A DNA stretch of 64,000 bases, from contig JBBQVS010000013.1 in assembly GCA_038211295.1 (NCBI GenBank), forward strand, positions 1 through 64,000. The letters run 5' to 3'. Every line of letters begins with the position of its first letter. Within the stretch, counting starts at the first letter, position 1. The notes under the pieces are model-generated. The model was given only the letters and a program-made list of their open reading frames with translations. It did not search any database and was not told the DNA's origin. Of this stretch, positions 43,167 to 51,962 are shown in pieces. Position numbers and translations under genes: made by a program. This DNA comes from JBBQVS01 sp038211295 (GTDB lineage Bacteria; Chloroflexota; Ktedonobacteria; Ktedonobacterales; Ktedonobacteraceae).

Positions 43167-46100
43167 CTATTCCATCGGCTCGGCCTCGTACCAGTTTTTG
43201 CCAATCTTCATCTCGACTTTAATGGGAACATCGAGTTTTCCGACACCCTCCATTTTTTCTCGAATGAGTTGTTTTGCCTGTTCCAGTTCTTCTACAGGCA
43301 CCTCGAAGACCAGCTCGTCATGCACCTGTAGTATCATGCGTGTCTTCATGTGTGTCTCTTGTAGGTCATGATGCAGAGTAATCATGGCGATTTTGATAAG
43401 GTCGGCGTTTGTACCTTGAATGGGCATATTCACGGCCTCACGCTCCAGGGCTTGCCGTTCGACATGCGAGAGGGCGTGCATGTCGGGGAAGAAGCGTTTG
43501 CGTCCATACAATGTGTTGACATAGCCCTGTTTGCGAGCCTGGTTGAGCGTGCCATCCACATAGCCTTTGATGTTTGGAAAGATTTCATGATAGCGACGAA
43601 TAAAGTTCGCCGCCTCCGTGTTGTTCATTCCCGTAACCTGTGAGAGACCGAAAGCGGATTGCCCGTATAGTACCGCGTACACGACAGTTTTGGCGAGACG
43701 GCGCTGGTCTTTTGTGACCTCCTCCACTGGCACACTGAACAGCGTTGAGGCGGTAATGGTGTGAATATCTTCATTGTTGGTGAAGGCTTCGACAAGGCGC
43801 GGCTCGTGCGTGATGTGTGCCAGAATGCGTAGCTCGAATTGCGAGTAGTCGGCGGTCAGCAGGGTATAGCTGGGGTCGGCGATGAATGCACGGCGTATCT
43901 GACGCCCAACCTCTGTTCGCACGGGAATGTTTTGCAGATTCGGGTTGCTCGAAGACAACCGTCCACTGGATGCGATGGTCTGGTTGAACGAAGTGTAGAC
44001 GCGCCCCGTCTGTGAGTCCATCAGGGCAAGCAGACCATCAACATAGGTTGATTTGAGTTTGTTCAGTTGGCGATACTCTAGCAGATGGTCAATCATCGGA
44101 TGTTTGCCTTGCAAGCTCTCGATGACGTCGACACTGACCGAATAACCTGTTTTAGTTTTCTTACCAGACGGTAGTTTGAGTTCAGTGAAAAGAATATCCC
44201 CCATTTGCTTGGGCGAATTGATATTGAAACGATGTCCAACAGCATCATAAATAGCTTGCTCAAGCACGCGCAACTGTTCGTCAAGGCTCACCGACAGATT
44301 ACGCAAGAAGGTGGCGTCGAGTGCGATACCATATCGCTCCATTTGCATCAAGACGGGGATAAGGGGTAACTCAATATTCTTGTAAAGTTCCATCAAGTTA
44401 TGTCGTTGCAAGTCGCTTGTGATGGGCTTCACGAGTCGCAACGTCATATCGGCATCGGCACCCGCATAGTCCGCCGTTTTGCGGATGGGTGCCTGGGCAA
44501 TGCTAATCATCTTGCTACCTGAGCCAATCAGTTCAGTAATTGGTGTCATGATAGGCCCAATGCGTTGAAAGACCTGATCTTTCAAACCAACGCCGCGTCT
44601 GCCAGGCTCCGCGAGATATGCGCCAACCATTGAGTCGAAAGCAAGTCCGCGCACCTCAATGGCGTAACGGGCAAAGATTTCCATGTCGTACTTCGCGTTA
44701 TGCATATATTTCTGGATTGACGCATCTTGCAGAAGCGGACGGAATTTCGCAAGCACTGTGTCGAGTGGAAGCTGCGTACCTGGCTCTTGTCCGTCGGGAG
44801 TACGCACATGTCCTACAGGGATGTAGTAGGCTTCACCCGCCGCCATAGAGCAAGAGATGCCCACGAGTTCTGCGTGATGTGGATTATCGGATGTGGTCTC
44901 GGTATCGAGCGCGACACTGCCGACATCGTAAATGCTTTTGACGAGAACGCGCAACGCGTTTTCGCTATCAACGATCAGGGTACTGGTTTTCTGAATTGAG
45001 GTAGCATCCAGAAATACGGGTACCGCAGGCGTGGCAGTTGGACTGGGCAAACGTAATTTACGAATAACGTCCGGGTGCGTTTCGGGAACCTCAAAGAGGC
45101 TTAGTTGCGCGAATTCATCCTCAACAACGGGCGACTCTTCCCGCACAGGTTCGCTTACTGTCCTCGGTGCCAACTGGAGGCTACTAGCGGGCATGGCACC
45201 ATCTGGCGGTGTTGGTGGTGTGAGGATTGGCACGACACCAAGCGGCGGGGAGTAGAGCAGGTCTGCGTCTTGCGCGAATGTAGGTCTCTCACGCGACTTG
45301 TTTGTAGAACTTTCACTGCTCACGTCAACATTGCGCGTCTCGTTTTGTGGGGGAAGCACTTCATCAAGCGACACAGGCGTGCTTACACCAATCAACTTGA
45401 AGACCGACAGAACTTTTTCTACTAGCGAACGGAACCCCAGTTCGCGGAAGATGGCGAGCGTGTGTTCGCTATTGATATTGTCGGGCCGACATGCCTCAAG
45501 GTCGAGGTGTACGGGAACATCCAACACGATTGTCGCCAGATATTTCGACTGTCGCGCCTGTTCTGCCCACTCCCGCAAAAGTTGTTGCTCTTTAGGTTTG
45601 AGGGCATCGGTATGTGCGAGGATACCTTCGAGGTCGCCATATTCACCAATCAACCGACTCGCCGTTTTCTCACCAATACCCGGCACGCCGGGGATGTTGT
45701 CAGACTTGTCGCCAACCAACCCTTTGAAGTCTGGTAGTTTACGTGGTGTGAAGCCATAGCGTGCCTCGACCTCTGGCACGTTGTACTCGGTGACTTCTGA
45801 GATGCCACGTTTGGCGACCTTGACCATAACGGCATCATTGACAAGCTGAAGTGTATCCATGTCTCCAGTATAGATGATGGTATCAACACCCAGTGCTGTC
45901 GCCTGAACCGATAGCGTGCCAAGAACATCGTCGGCCTCGAAACCATCCTTCTCGTAGATGGGAATACCAAACGCCTGTACCACCTCGCGAATACGCCCGA
46001 ACTGTGGACGCATTGTTTCGGGCATAGTTGGGCGTTGCGCCTTGTAGGGCGCAAACTGAATATGGCGAAATGTTGGGCTTGGGAGATCAAAGGTCATTGC

Positions 46101-46268
46101 GATATAGTCGGGTTTTTCTTCAGCCAACGCCTTCATCAACATCGACGTAAAACCGAAGGTCGCGTTCACTGGTTCGCCCGAACTTGTTGACAAATCTTCG
46201 GGTACGGCATGAAAAGCACGATGTACCATTGCATGACCGTCAAATAGGACTAATTTCTTGCGTTTCAT
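43167..46268 (-). CDS. polA: DNA polymerase I
   Basis: Repair and Okazaki-fragment polymerase of 1033 residues with three domains: the 5'-nuclease (KLVLFDGHAMVHRAFHA; GVPGIGEKTASRLI), a 3'-5' exonuclease that keeps its acidic residues (VALDTETTSDNP; HNAKYDMEIFARY; YAGADADM), and the polymerase with motif A DYSQFELRILAHI and motif C LQVHDELVFEVP. Motif B is RRLAKTVVYAVLYG: Tyr864 stands where Taq and E. coli have Phe. It is about 100 residues longer than usual because of a Pro/Ser-rich linker (about 300-400) between the two nuclease domains. Confidence 0.95.
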   Translation of the reverse strand: MKRKKLVLFDGHAMVHRAFHAVPEDLSTSSGEPVNATFGFTSMLMKALAEEKPDYIAMTFDLPSPTFRHIQFAPYKAQRPTMPETMRPQFGRIREVVQAFGIPIYEKDGFEADDVLGTLSVQATALGVDTIIYTGDMDTLQLVNDAVMVKVAKRGISEVTEYNVPEVEARYGFTPRKLPDFKGLVGDKSDNIPGVPGIGEKTASRLIGEYGDLEGILAHTDALKPKEQQLLREWAEQARQSKYLATIVLDVPVHLDLEACRPDNINSEHTLAIFRELGFRSLVEKVLSVFKLIGVSTPVSLDEVLPPQNETRNVDVSSESSTNKSRERPTFAQDADLLYSPPLGVVPILTPPTPPDGAMPASSLQLAPRTVSEPVREESPVVEDEFAQLSLFEVPETHPDVIRKLRLPSPTATPAVPVFLDATSIQKTSTLIVDSENALRVLVKSIYDVGSVALDTETTSDNPHHAELVGISCSMAAGEAYYIPVGHVRTPDGQEPGTQLPLDTVLAKFRPLLQDASIQKYMHNAKYDMEIFARYAIEVRGLAFDSMVGAYLAEPGRRGVGLKDQVFQRIGPIMTPITELIGSGSKMISIAQAPIRKTADYAGADADMTLRLVKPITSDLQRHNLMELYKNIELPLIPVLMQMERYGIALDATFLRNLSVSLDEQLRVLEQAIYDAVGHRFNINSPKQMGDILFTELKLPSGKKTKTGYSVSVDVIESLQGKHPMIDHLLEYRQLNKLKSTYVDGLLALMDSQTGRVYTSFNQTIASSGRLSSSNPNLQNIPVRTEVGRQIRRAFIADPSYTLLTADYSQFELRILAHITHEPRLVEAFTNNEDIHTITASTLFSVPVEEVTKDQRRLAKTVVYAVLYGQSAFGLSQVTGMNNTEAANFIRRYHEIFPNIKGYVDGTLNQARKQGYVNTLYGRKRFFPDMHALSHVERQALEREAVNMPIQGTNADLIKIAMITLHHDLQETHMKTRMILQVHDELVFEVPVEELEQAKQLIREKMEGVGKLDVPIKVEMKIGKNWYEAEPME

Positions 46269-46322
46269 GTATTGTTATCTCGCTCGTTTTCGTCTATACT
46301 TCATTCTATAGTATTCTCGCGC

Positions 46323-47714
46323 TTACGCTAAAATTCGGTAGCTTCCGTGCATCCCTCCATCCCATGCACAGAGACTAACATGTGAGGCTTTATCCTGGGA
46401 AGATAGTACCAGAACGAAGACGAATTGTGTAATATCGTGCAGTGGGACGTCGTGCCAATCGGGAGCGCGAAACCAGTCAACGGTTGCGGCAGTGATCGCC
46501 TGTGGCAGTGGTAGGGCAAGGTGAGTCGTCCAACTTCCGGTATTCAAGTAGACCTGTGAGTTGGCTTCACCTGAAGGGGCGGCTTCGGAACGTACTTCGT
46601 GTGTATGACCTGCAATGGCATAACGTAGGGTCGGGTCGTTTTTCAGCACTGTGTGCATACCCAGCGCAACGCCTTCACCCATTTGATAGGGTGTTGGGGT
46701 GCAAAGGGTCGCGACAGCCTCTACAGGGGGTAATGCCAGTGCTGTGCGTACAGTCACGAATTCCATCATCACTGCTTGTGAATGTTGAGTGGAGTCGGAA
46801 GGCAACGTTTCAGCCGACACTACAGGAGTCCAATCATGTTTCTGTGCTACCATGTCTTCCTGAAAGACGGCGAAGTCCTGGATGGCTTCCTCGAAAAGTC
46901 GAATGGGATTACGTCTATCTTCAATGGATAGGTTTTTAAGGGGTTGACGCGGGTACGAAAGCAATGACATGGTATCCTGAGCTACTTTTATCAGTAGCTC
47001 AGGGTCTAGCAAGCAGAGTAACGCGATCTGACGTGTCGTGTTCATGGGTGGGTCGAAGTGGTCAAAGTAGGCGTGCCGCAAGGTAATGGGATGTGCGGCA
47101 CGCTGAAAGTAGCGCGAGCCTGCCGAAAGCGCGAGAGTCTGAGGGGAACGGTCTAGCGGTTGTCCCTGCACATCCCATAAGCCTTGTATTGCATGATTCC
47201 AGAAATCATAGTTGTTGCCATGTTCGATATATACATCGGGAAGAGGACGATAAAAACGAGTAGGACAGAAATGTACGCGCTCGTCTTCCAACGTCCCATC
47301 GCCAGTAATGGCGGCACAAATGCGTGTGCGAACCTCGGCGAAGCACAACTCAAGATCATGGTTTCCTGTGATGAAGGTGACACGGCGACCCGCAATCGCG
47401 ATGAAATCATGGAGCGTCGCGATAAAGTCGCGGTGAGCTGCGAGGATTTTGTCTATCTTTTGCACCGAGGTTACAACGTCTGTAGTTTTATTAGAATTAT
47501 ACGGCGTTGTGACTAAGAAGTCGAAACAATCGCCATTGATAATAAGTTCTACCTCTTCAGCATCACTGAACGGGGAATTTGACGAATGCGAAGTCATGGA
47601 GGTGGCGGCGAGTAGTCCTGTAAACGCGGTTTGTTGTCGCTCCCCAAAGCAATCGAGAATTGAGGTGCCATCGCCAAGATGAAGGTCGCTGACGATCAAT
47701 TTTATAGTGGACAT
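46323..47714 (-). CDS. calcineurin-like metallophosphoesterase
   Basis: A dinuclear-metal phosphoesterase of 463 residues. The five metal motifs are visible: VSDLHLGDG, NGDCFDF, ITGNHDLEL, a His in the middle, and GHTHEV near the C-terminus. Between them sits a larger helical insertion (about 200 residues) absent from small family members. No signal peptide, so cytoplasmic. The substrate cannot be inferred. I used the ATG at 47714; a GTG two codons earlier is possible. It is divergent from the HTH gene and lies 54 bases from polA. Confidence 0.85.
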   Translation of the reverse strand: MSTIKLIVSDLHLGDGTSILDCFGERQQTAFTGLLAATSMTSHSSNSPFSDAEEVELIINGDCFDFLVTTPYNSNKTTDVVTSVQKIDKILAAHRDFIATLHDFIAIAGRRVTFITGNHDLELCFAEVRTRICAAITGDGTLEDERVHFCPTRFYRPLPDVYIEHGNNYDFWNHAIQGLWDVQGQPLDRSPQTLALSAGSRYFQRAAHPITLRHAYFDHFDPPMNTTRQIALLCLLDPELLIKVAQDTMSLLSYPRQPLKNLSIEDRRNPIRLFEEAIQDFAVFQEDMVAQKHDWTPVVSAETLPSDSTQHSQAVMMEFVTVRTALALPPVEAVATLCTPTPYQMGEGVALGMHTVLKNDPTLRYAIAGHTHEVRSEAAPSGEANSQVYLNTGSWTTHLALPLPQAITAATVDWFRAPDWHDVPLHDITQFVFVLVLSSQDKASHVSLCAWDGGMHGSYRILA

Positions 47715-47933
47715 GAACACTCTTTCTGCGCCCTGTGAGAGAAAAGCCTCTCTGGGGGTGCCTACCTGTTATTGCTGTGTCTTACAGCATTTTATGTCGA
47801 GATGTATAGTAGAGTTAGCTGGCAATCAGTGTTGTCTCCTTTCTCTTTGCCCGGTCTTATTGAGTCGCGAAGGAAGACATACACTCGCGCGACGTAACGC
47901 GCAACACTACACTTACTGCCAGTGTAACACGTC

Positions 47934-47949
47934 TCAGAATATTCTGAGG
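47934..47949. promoter_or_regulatory. 16-base perfect palindrome upstream of the HTH gene
   Basis: CTCAGAATATTCTGAG is a perfect dyad with no loop, 53 bases before the HTH gene's first ATG. A second inverted repeat (TACACT and AGTGTA, 47909-47927) lies just upstream. Likely an operator. Confidence 0.45.
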
Positions 47950-48002
47950 GGAAATCCGTTTTGGCATTTCTACCTCGCAAAAAGAAAAGGGAGAATATTG
48001 CT

Positions 48003-48263
48003 ATGGCCCGTCGAAGTAATGCTACTATCGAAAATGATGCTCATAAAGGAGATACGAATATGGTTGAAGAGAAAATTGATGAGTTATTAACGGTGCGTGA
48101 AGTGGCCCGTCGCCTACGTGTTGACGACACAACTGTACGCCGTTGGATTAAGAGTGGCGCGTTGGAAGCCATCACCCTGCCTCATAAAGCGAAGCGGCAG
48201 GCGTATCGCGTCAAACAGTCAACGCTTACCAACCTGCTCAAAGGCCCACAACTTCCTGAGTAA
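48003..48263 (+). CDS. small helix-turn-helix (excisionase/MerR-type) protein
   Basis: An 86-residue DNA-binding protein. The domain LLTVREVARRLRVDDTTVRRWIKSGALEAI is the winged HTH of the excisionase/MerR N-terminal class, followed by YRVKQSTLTNLL. Two starts are well supported: ATG 48003 with AAGGGAG, and ATG 48060 with AAAGGAG, which removes an unconserved 19-residue tail. No recombinase, integrase or att site is nearby, so a host regulator is more likely than a phage excisionase. A strong terminator follows. Confidence 0.82.
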   Translation: MARRSNATIENDAHKGDTNMVEEKIDELLTVREVARRLRVDDTTVRRWIKSGALEAITLPHKAKRQAYRVKQSTLTNLLKGPQLPE

Positions 48264-48282
48264 CTGGTTCTCGTGACATCGG

Positions 48283-48329
48283 GCCGAACGGGACAACCTC
48301 TTCGCGAGCTTGCCCCGTTCGGCTTTTTT
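48283..48329 (+). terminator. intrinsic terminator after the HTH gene
   Basis: GCCGAACGGG (48283-48292) and CCCGTTCGGC (48314-48323) form a perfect ten-pair stem, followed by TTTTTT. It also lies at the end of the convergent mannanase gene. Confidence 0.88.
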
Positions 48330-48341
48330 ATACAACAGAAA

Positions 48342-50339
48342 CTAGCTGTTATATACCTTGAGTTCGTAGATACGGGCCGCAACGTATTGCGTGTCCGTCT
48401 GCGCCTTCGTGATGACAAGCTTGACGTAACGGGCAGAGGTACTCAAACTGACATTATTTGTCTCGTTGGCGGTGTTGCCCGAAACGGCTACAACAGTGAT
48501 CCAGTTCGAGCCATTCGTGCTGATTTGCAGCATAAAATTCCTCGTGTTCCAGTTGGAATTTTCTCCTCCAGCACCTGCATGTTCAACAATATAGCGAGCA
48601 ACTGGCACGCTCGCACCCATGTCGACCTGGAGCCAGTATTGCCCATTTGTCGCGCCCGCGCACCACTTGCTCCCGTTGGAGGTGCTACCATCTACTGCCT
48701 TCGCTGGCCCCTCGTTGGAAGCGCAAGAACCGTTAGCAGTCGCGGATTTATTGAGGGCGGCGTCAACATTGTTGCTGGTCGCGTAGACCTCTAGCTCATA
48801 GATGCGAGCGGCGACATTCTGGTTGGATGTTTGCGGATTGGTAATATTGAGCTTGATGTAGCGAGCGGATGTTGTAGAAATGGAATGTGTGGTTACATTG
48901 GAGGTGTTCCCCTGCACGTCGACCACCGTTGACCAGTTTGAGCTATCGGTGCTGGTCTGGATGTTGAAGTCTCGCGTATTCCAACTAGAGTCTTCGCCGC
49001 CCGCGCCTGCGTGTTGAATAGTGAAGCTCACAATATTGGCGTTCGCGCCAAGGTCAATCTGGAGCCAGTATTGCCCATTTGTCGCGCCCGCGCACCATTT
49101 ACTGTTGTTGATGATGCTGCCGTCTACCGCGTTGCTCGCGCCCTCGCTGCCGGAACAGGAGCTATTGGCGGTTGCGGACTTGTTGAGTGCGACATTGGTT
49201 GTGCTTGGGCCGCTACTGCTGAATGGTATGGCGGCGTTGAGAGCGTCAAGCGCGGAGCTTTGCCGTGAGGCGTCGGCACTGTCAAATGGCCCATACCATG
49301 TTGAGCCAAGTTGATTTGAGCCATTGCGGTTATTCGCCCAGATGGAGTCCGCGTTTCTGGAAAAGAAGTTTGCGTAGTTCTGGTTGCTATCGATGCTATA
49401 AAGATAGGCGAGGTTTCGCATGAAGACGCCTTTGAATTGGAAACCGTCGCCACTACATGAGGGATCGCATGATTCTTTGAGGATGCCATTGCTATTGACG
49501 AGCGTGTTTATCGTCGCGTTCGCGATTGACTCGGCCTGACTTTGGTAGGATGATTGCCCGGTAATCTTGGTCAGGTCTGCCAGACCACTCAAAATCACGC
49601 CTTGATTGTACGTCCATGTTATGTCGTTGTTGTTCTGGCATGAGCTGTTGAGGCCATCGTTAATCAAATTAGAGCTATTTATCATGCCAGAATTTGAGAA
49701 CCACGTCCATTCCTTGGTCGCCCAGTCGATATAGCTCAGACTCTGGGGGCCACCGCCGCCTCCGACGGTATCGCCGGGGGTACGCTGGCTGATCTTAGTT
49801 GCGAGCGATAAAAATAGCTCGTTGGGAATAGCATTTTTGTAGTTCCTGCTTTTCGACCACCATACGCCACCATTGCAGGTCGAGTCCCACCCACCTGACA
49901 TATCTGCGAAGATGGTCTTCGACATATTCAAGTAGTCCGTATTGCCGGTAAGGTCGTATGCCTTGATCCATGTGAGGCCCCACCATCCCTCATCGTCATA
50001 GAACTCGTTGAGGAAATTCCCGCTAGAGTTCGCCGCGAATGTGTTGGCGATGTCACTATCGTAGGTCGTGACTCCTGTACGCGCGCTGTAATCAATCAAG
50101 GTTCCGAGAGCGTTTGCGGAGTTCCACCACCCCGTGGTGTTGAACTGTCCGTTCGAGGTGTTGTAATACTGCTGTAAGGCGGCACTTGCCGCGCCTGCCT
50201 CAGCTTTGTAGTCGCCCGATGCATGGACGGATGGTGTTGCTTGCGCAACTATAGCCATCGCTACAAATACCGCTACTACAACAAAAAAACGAAGAATAAA
50301 CGTGCGGATCGTGCTGCTTGGCCGCGTTTGTGTAAACAT
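48342..50339 (-). CDS. secreted GH76 alpha-1,6-mannanase-like glycoside hydrolase with two F5/8C domains
   Basis: A secreted enzyme predicted to cut alpha-1,6-mannan backbones. The 665 residues start with a signal peptide (about 1-40, ending PSVHA). The GH76 domain follows (45-375), with the catalytic Asp pair D115-D116 in FYDDEGWWGL and WWSKSRNYKNAIPNELFLSLA. Two F5/8 type C (discoidin, CBM32-like) modules follow at about 382-522 and 526-665. They are alike enough that a 39-base stretch is identical (48627-48665 and 49059-49097). AAAGGGG lies six bases before the ATG. A hairpin sits directly upstream of that site. Fungal cell wall is a plausible target, by inference. Confidence 0.92.
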   Translation of the reverse strand: MFTQTRPSSTIRTFILRFFVVVAVFVAMAIVAQATPSVHASGDYKAEAGAASAALQQYYNTSNGQFNTTGWWNSANALGTLIDYSARTGVTTYDSDIANTFAANSSGNFLNEFYDDEGWWGLTWIKAYDLTGNTDYLNMSKTIFADMSGGWDSTCNGGVWWSKSRNYKNAIPNELFLSLATKISQRTPGDTVGGGGGPQSLSYIDWATKEWTWFSNSGMINSSNLINDGLNSSCQNNNDITWTYNQGVILSGLADLTKITGQSSYQSQAESIANATINTLVNSNGILKESCDPSCSGDGFQFKGVFMRNLAYLYSIDSNQNYANFFSRNADSIWANNRNGSNQLGSTWYGPFDSADASRQSSALDALNAAIPFSSSGPSTTNVALNKSATANSSCSGSEGASNAVDGSIINNSKWCAGATNGQYWLQIDLGANANIVSFTIQHAGAGGEDSSWNTRDFNIQTSTDSSNWSTVVDVQGNTSNVTTHSISTTSARYIKLNITNPQTSNQNVAARIYELEVYATSNNVDAALNKSATANGSCASNEGPAKAVDGSTSNGSKWCAGATNGQYWLQVDMGASVPVARYIVEHAGAGGENSNWNTRNFMLQISTNGSNWITVVAVSGNTANETNNVSLSTSARYVKLVITKAQTDTQYVAARIYELKVYNS
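48627..49097. repeat. internal duplication of the F5/8C module
   Basis: Thirty-nine bases starting CTGGAGCCAGTATTGC are identical at 48627-48665 and 49059-49097, 432 bases apart. They mark the same position in the two carbohydrate-binding modules (NGQYWLQ, preceded by KWCAGAT). This indicates a recent duplication or conversion within the gene. Confidence 0.8.
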
Positions 50340-50856
50340 GAACAACCCCTTTGCTGCTATTCTTTAGCAGTGTCTTGACATCATCATCAATTACTGGTCG
50401 CCCTATTTCACTGCACTACTGCCATTTACAGAGTGCTTGCTAACAAGTGTACACGAAGTTTACTAAAGTGTCAATTCGGGCATAAAACTATATTATTGCT
50501 ATGTTTTAAGAAAATATATTTAAACGTTCATTTTATAGTAATATAGAATAGTACAATGAAATTTTTGCTCTGTTACTGCCATCTCTGTAACGCTTCTCAT
50601 TGTATTGTGTACATATTTTCTTTTTTAATTGAATTTAATATACCCCATATGAACCATATTTGTCAAGGGTATCTCACATGCATTGATAAGCATACATATA
50701 ACGATGGACAGAGCAGTATACACTAAGAAGAGAGAGAGGAACAAACACGGTGAAGCGTTTCTATGAGTCATATAAGCCTCTCTAACATACTATCTACTTA
50801 TTCTATTTTTATTGTTTCTTCATGGTGAAAAAGAGGAAGAGGGGATACATATTAGT
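50340..50856. other. AT-rich divergent region between mannanase and epimerase genes
   Basis: 517 bases, much more AT-rich than its surroundings. It holds the mannanase promoter (50446-50474) and a hairpin CTGCTA/TAGCAG (50354-50370) just before the mannanase ribosome binding site. No gene seen; the epimerase promoter could not be fixed. Confidence 0.6.
50446..50474 (-). promoter_or_regulatory. mannanase promoter
   Basis: On the minus strand TTGACA (50474-50469) and TACACT (50451-50446) are 17 bases apart, about 107 bases before the ATG, leaving a structured leader of about 100 bases. Confidence 0.6.
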
Positions 50857-51843
50857 ATGAAAATAGCAGTTACAGGCGGAGCTGGCTTTATAGGAAGTCA
50901 TATTGTCAAGGCGTATCTTGATGCAGGACATGATGTTTTTGTTATAGACAATCTTTCACATAGTTCATGCGCAACGCTTGACAGACGCGCACGTTTTTAT
51001 CAAATGGACATACGGGACGAGAAGTTACGAACGGTGCTTCAGATGGAACGGCCAGATATCGTTAGTCATCATGCTGCCCAGTTTCACGCAGCAGATATAC
51101 CTTTGAGTGAACCGTCGTTGGCGGATGCGGATGTGCATGTGCGGGGACTAATCAACGTACTGGAAAGCTGTGTCGCGGCACAGGTTCATAAGTTTATCTT
51201 CGCGTCCGGCGGCAACACGCTGTACGGACGTGTAGAGGATGCACAGTTGCCATTAAGTGAGGCAACGCCGCTTTGTCCGCAGCGTCCCAATGATATTAGC
51301 AAGGTCGCGGGCGAGTGGTATGTGCGCTATTATTCGCAGACCTACGGTTTACAGCACACGATTTTGCGCTATGCAGATGTCTATGGCGAGACCGACCTGG
51401 AATACGCGTACCATCCATTGAGTACGTTTGTGCAAACGCTGCTTGAGGGACGGCGAGCCACGTTGCGTGGAGCGTGTCACATCTTGCGCGACCACGTTTT
51501 TGTGGATGATGTTGTGCGAGCGAACCTGCGCGTTCTGACACGCGGTGACAACAAGACGGTACACATTAGCGCAGGCCATGGGTGTACCGACCACCAACTC
51601 TACCGTGTTGTATCCATTCTGCTTGAGAACACGACAGAACCACTTTACCTGCCATCGGGGACGTTGACAGAGCCAACGTCGATCACGTTAGACAACACGC
51701 TTGCCGAGCAGGTGTTAGGATGGCATCCAGAGGTCACAATGGTACAAGGCGTGCAGCGAGCGGTAGCGATGCTGCAAGAGATGTTGTGTGTACCTGTACA
51801 GGTCGCTGAGCGCGAAGTCGCCCTCGTTGGCGTGGAAGCGTAG
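50857..51843 (+). CDS. NAD-dependent sugar-nucleotide epimerase/dehydratase-like protein
   Basis: An extended short-chain dehydrogenase of the UDP-glucose 4-epimerase class, 328 residues. The cofactor motif VTGGAGFIGSHIV is at 5-17 and NLINVLES-like helices follow (RGLINVLESCVAAQVHKFIFASGG). The usual YxxxK reads N145-DIS-K149, so the catalytic Tyr is Asn; the codon is AAT, one base from TAT. It may be inactive, use another mechanism, or act as a binding protein. The ATG at 50857 starts exactly at the Rossmann strand. Located between a mannanase and a membrane protein. Confidence 0.85.
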   Translation: MKIAVTGGAGFIGSHIVKAYLDAGHDVFVIDNLSHSSCATLDRRARFYQMDIRDEKLRTVLQMERPDIVSHHAAQFHAADIPLSEPSLADADVHVRGLINVLESCVAAQVHKFIFASGGNTLYGRVEDAQLPLSEATPLCPQRPNDISKVAGEWYVRYYSQTYGLQHTILRYADVYGETDLEYAYHPLSTFVQTLLEGRRATLRGACHILRDHVFVDDVVRANLRVLTRGDNKTVHISAGHGCTDHQLYRVVSILLENTTEPLYLPSGTLTEPTSITLDNTLAEQVLGWHPEVTMVQGVQRAVAMLQEMLCVPVQVAEREVALVGVEA

Positions 51844-51899
51844 AAGCACGGCCTCGCGTGGCTTCACCGCGTAAGCGGCCTCATGGGTATTATGGTAGT

Positions 51900-51917
51900 G
51901 GCGGGGCAAGCCCCGCC
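51900..51917. repeat. compact GC palindrome (REP-like)
   Basis: GGCGGGGC and GCCCCGCC around AA, between the convergent epimerase and PH-domain genes. May serve as terminator; its form matches REP-like palindromes. Confidence 0.5.
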
Positions 51918-51962
51918 ATGCGGTTGCGCTCTCGCTCCGCCTTTGCACTACTTATGCCATTT

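Noticed and set aside
48003..48263. Phage excisionase or mobile element
   Set aside because: The HTH type occurs in excisionases, but no integrase, att repeat, IS inverted repeats or other mobile genes are nearby.
48627..49097. Repeat unit as CRISPR or satellite
   Set aside because: Only two copies, in frame inside one gene, and explained by duplicated carbohydrate-binding modules.
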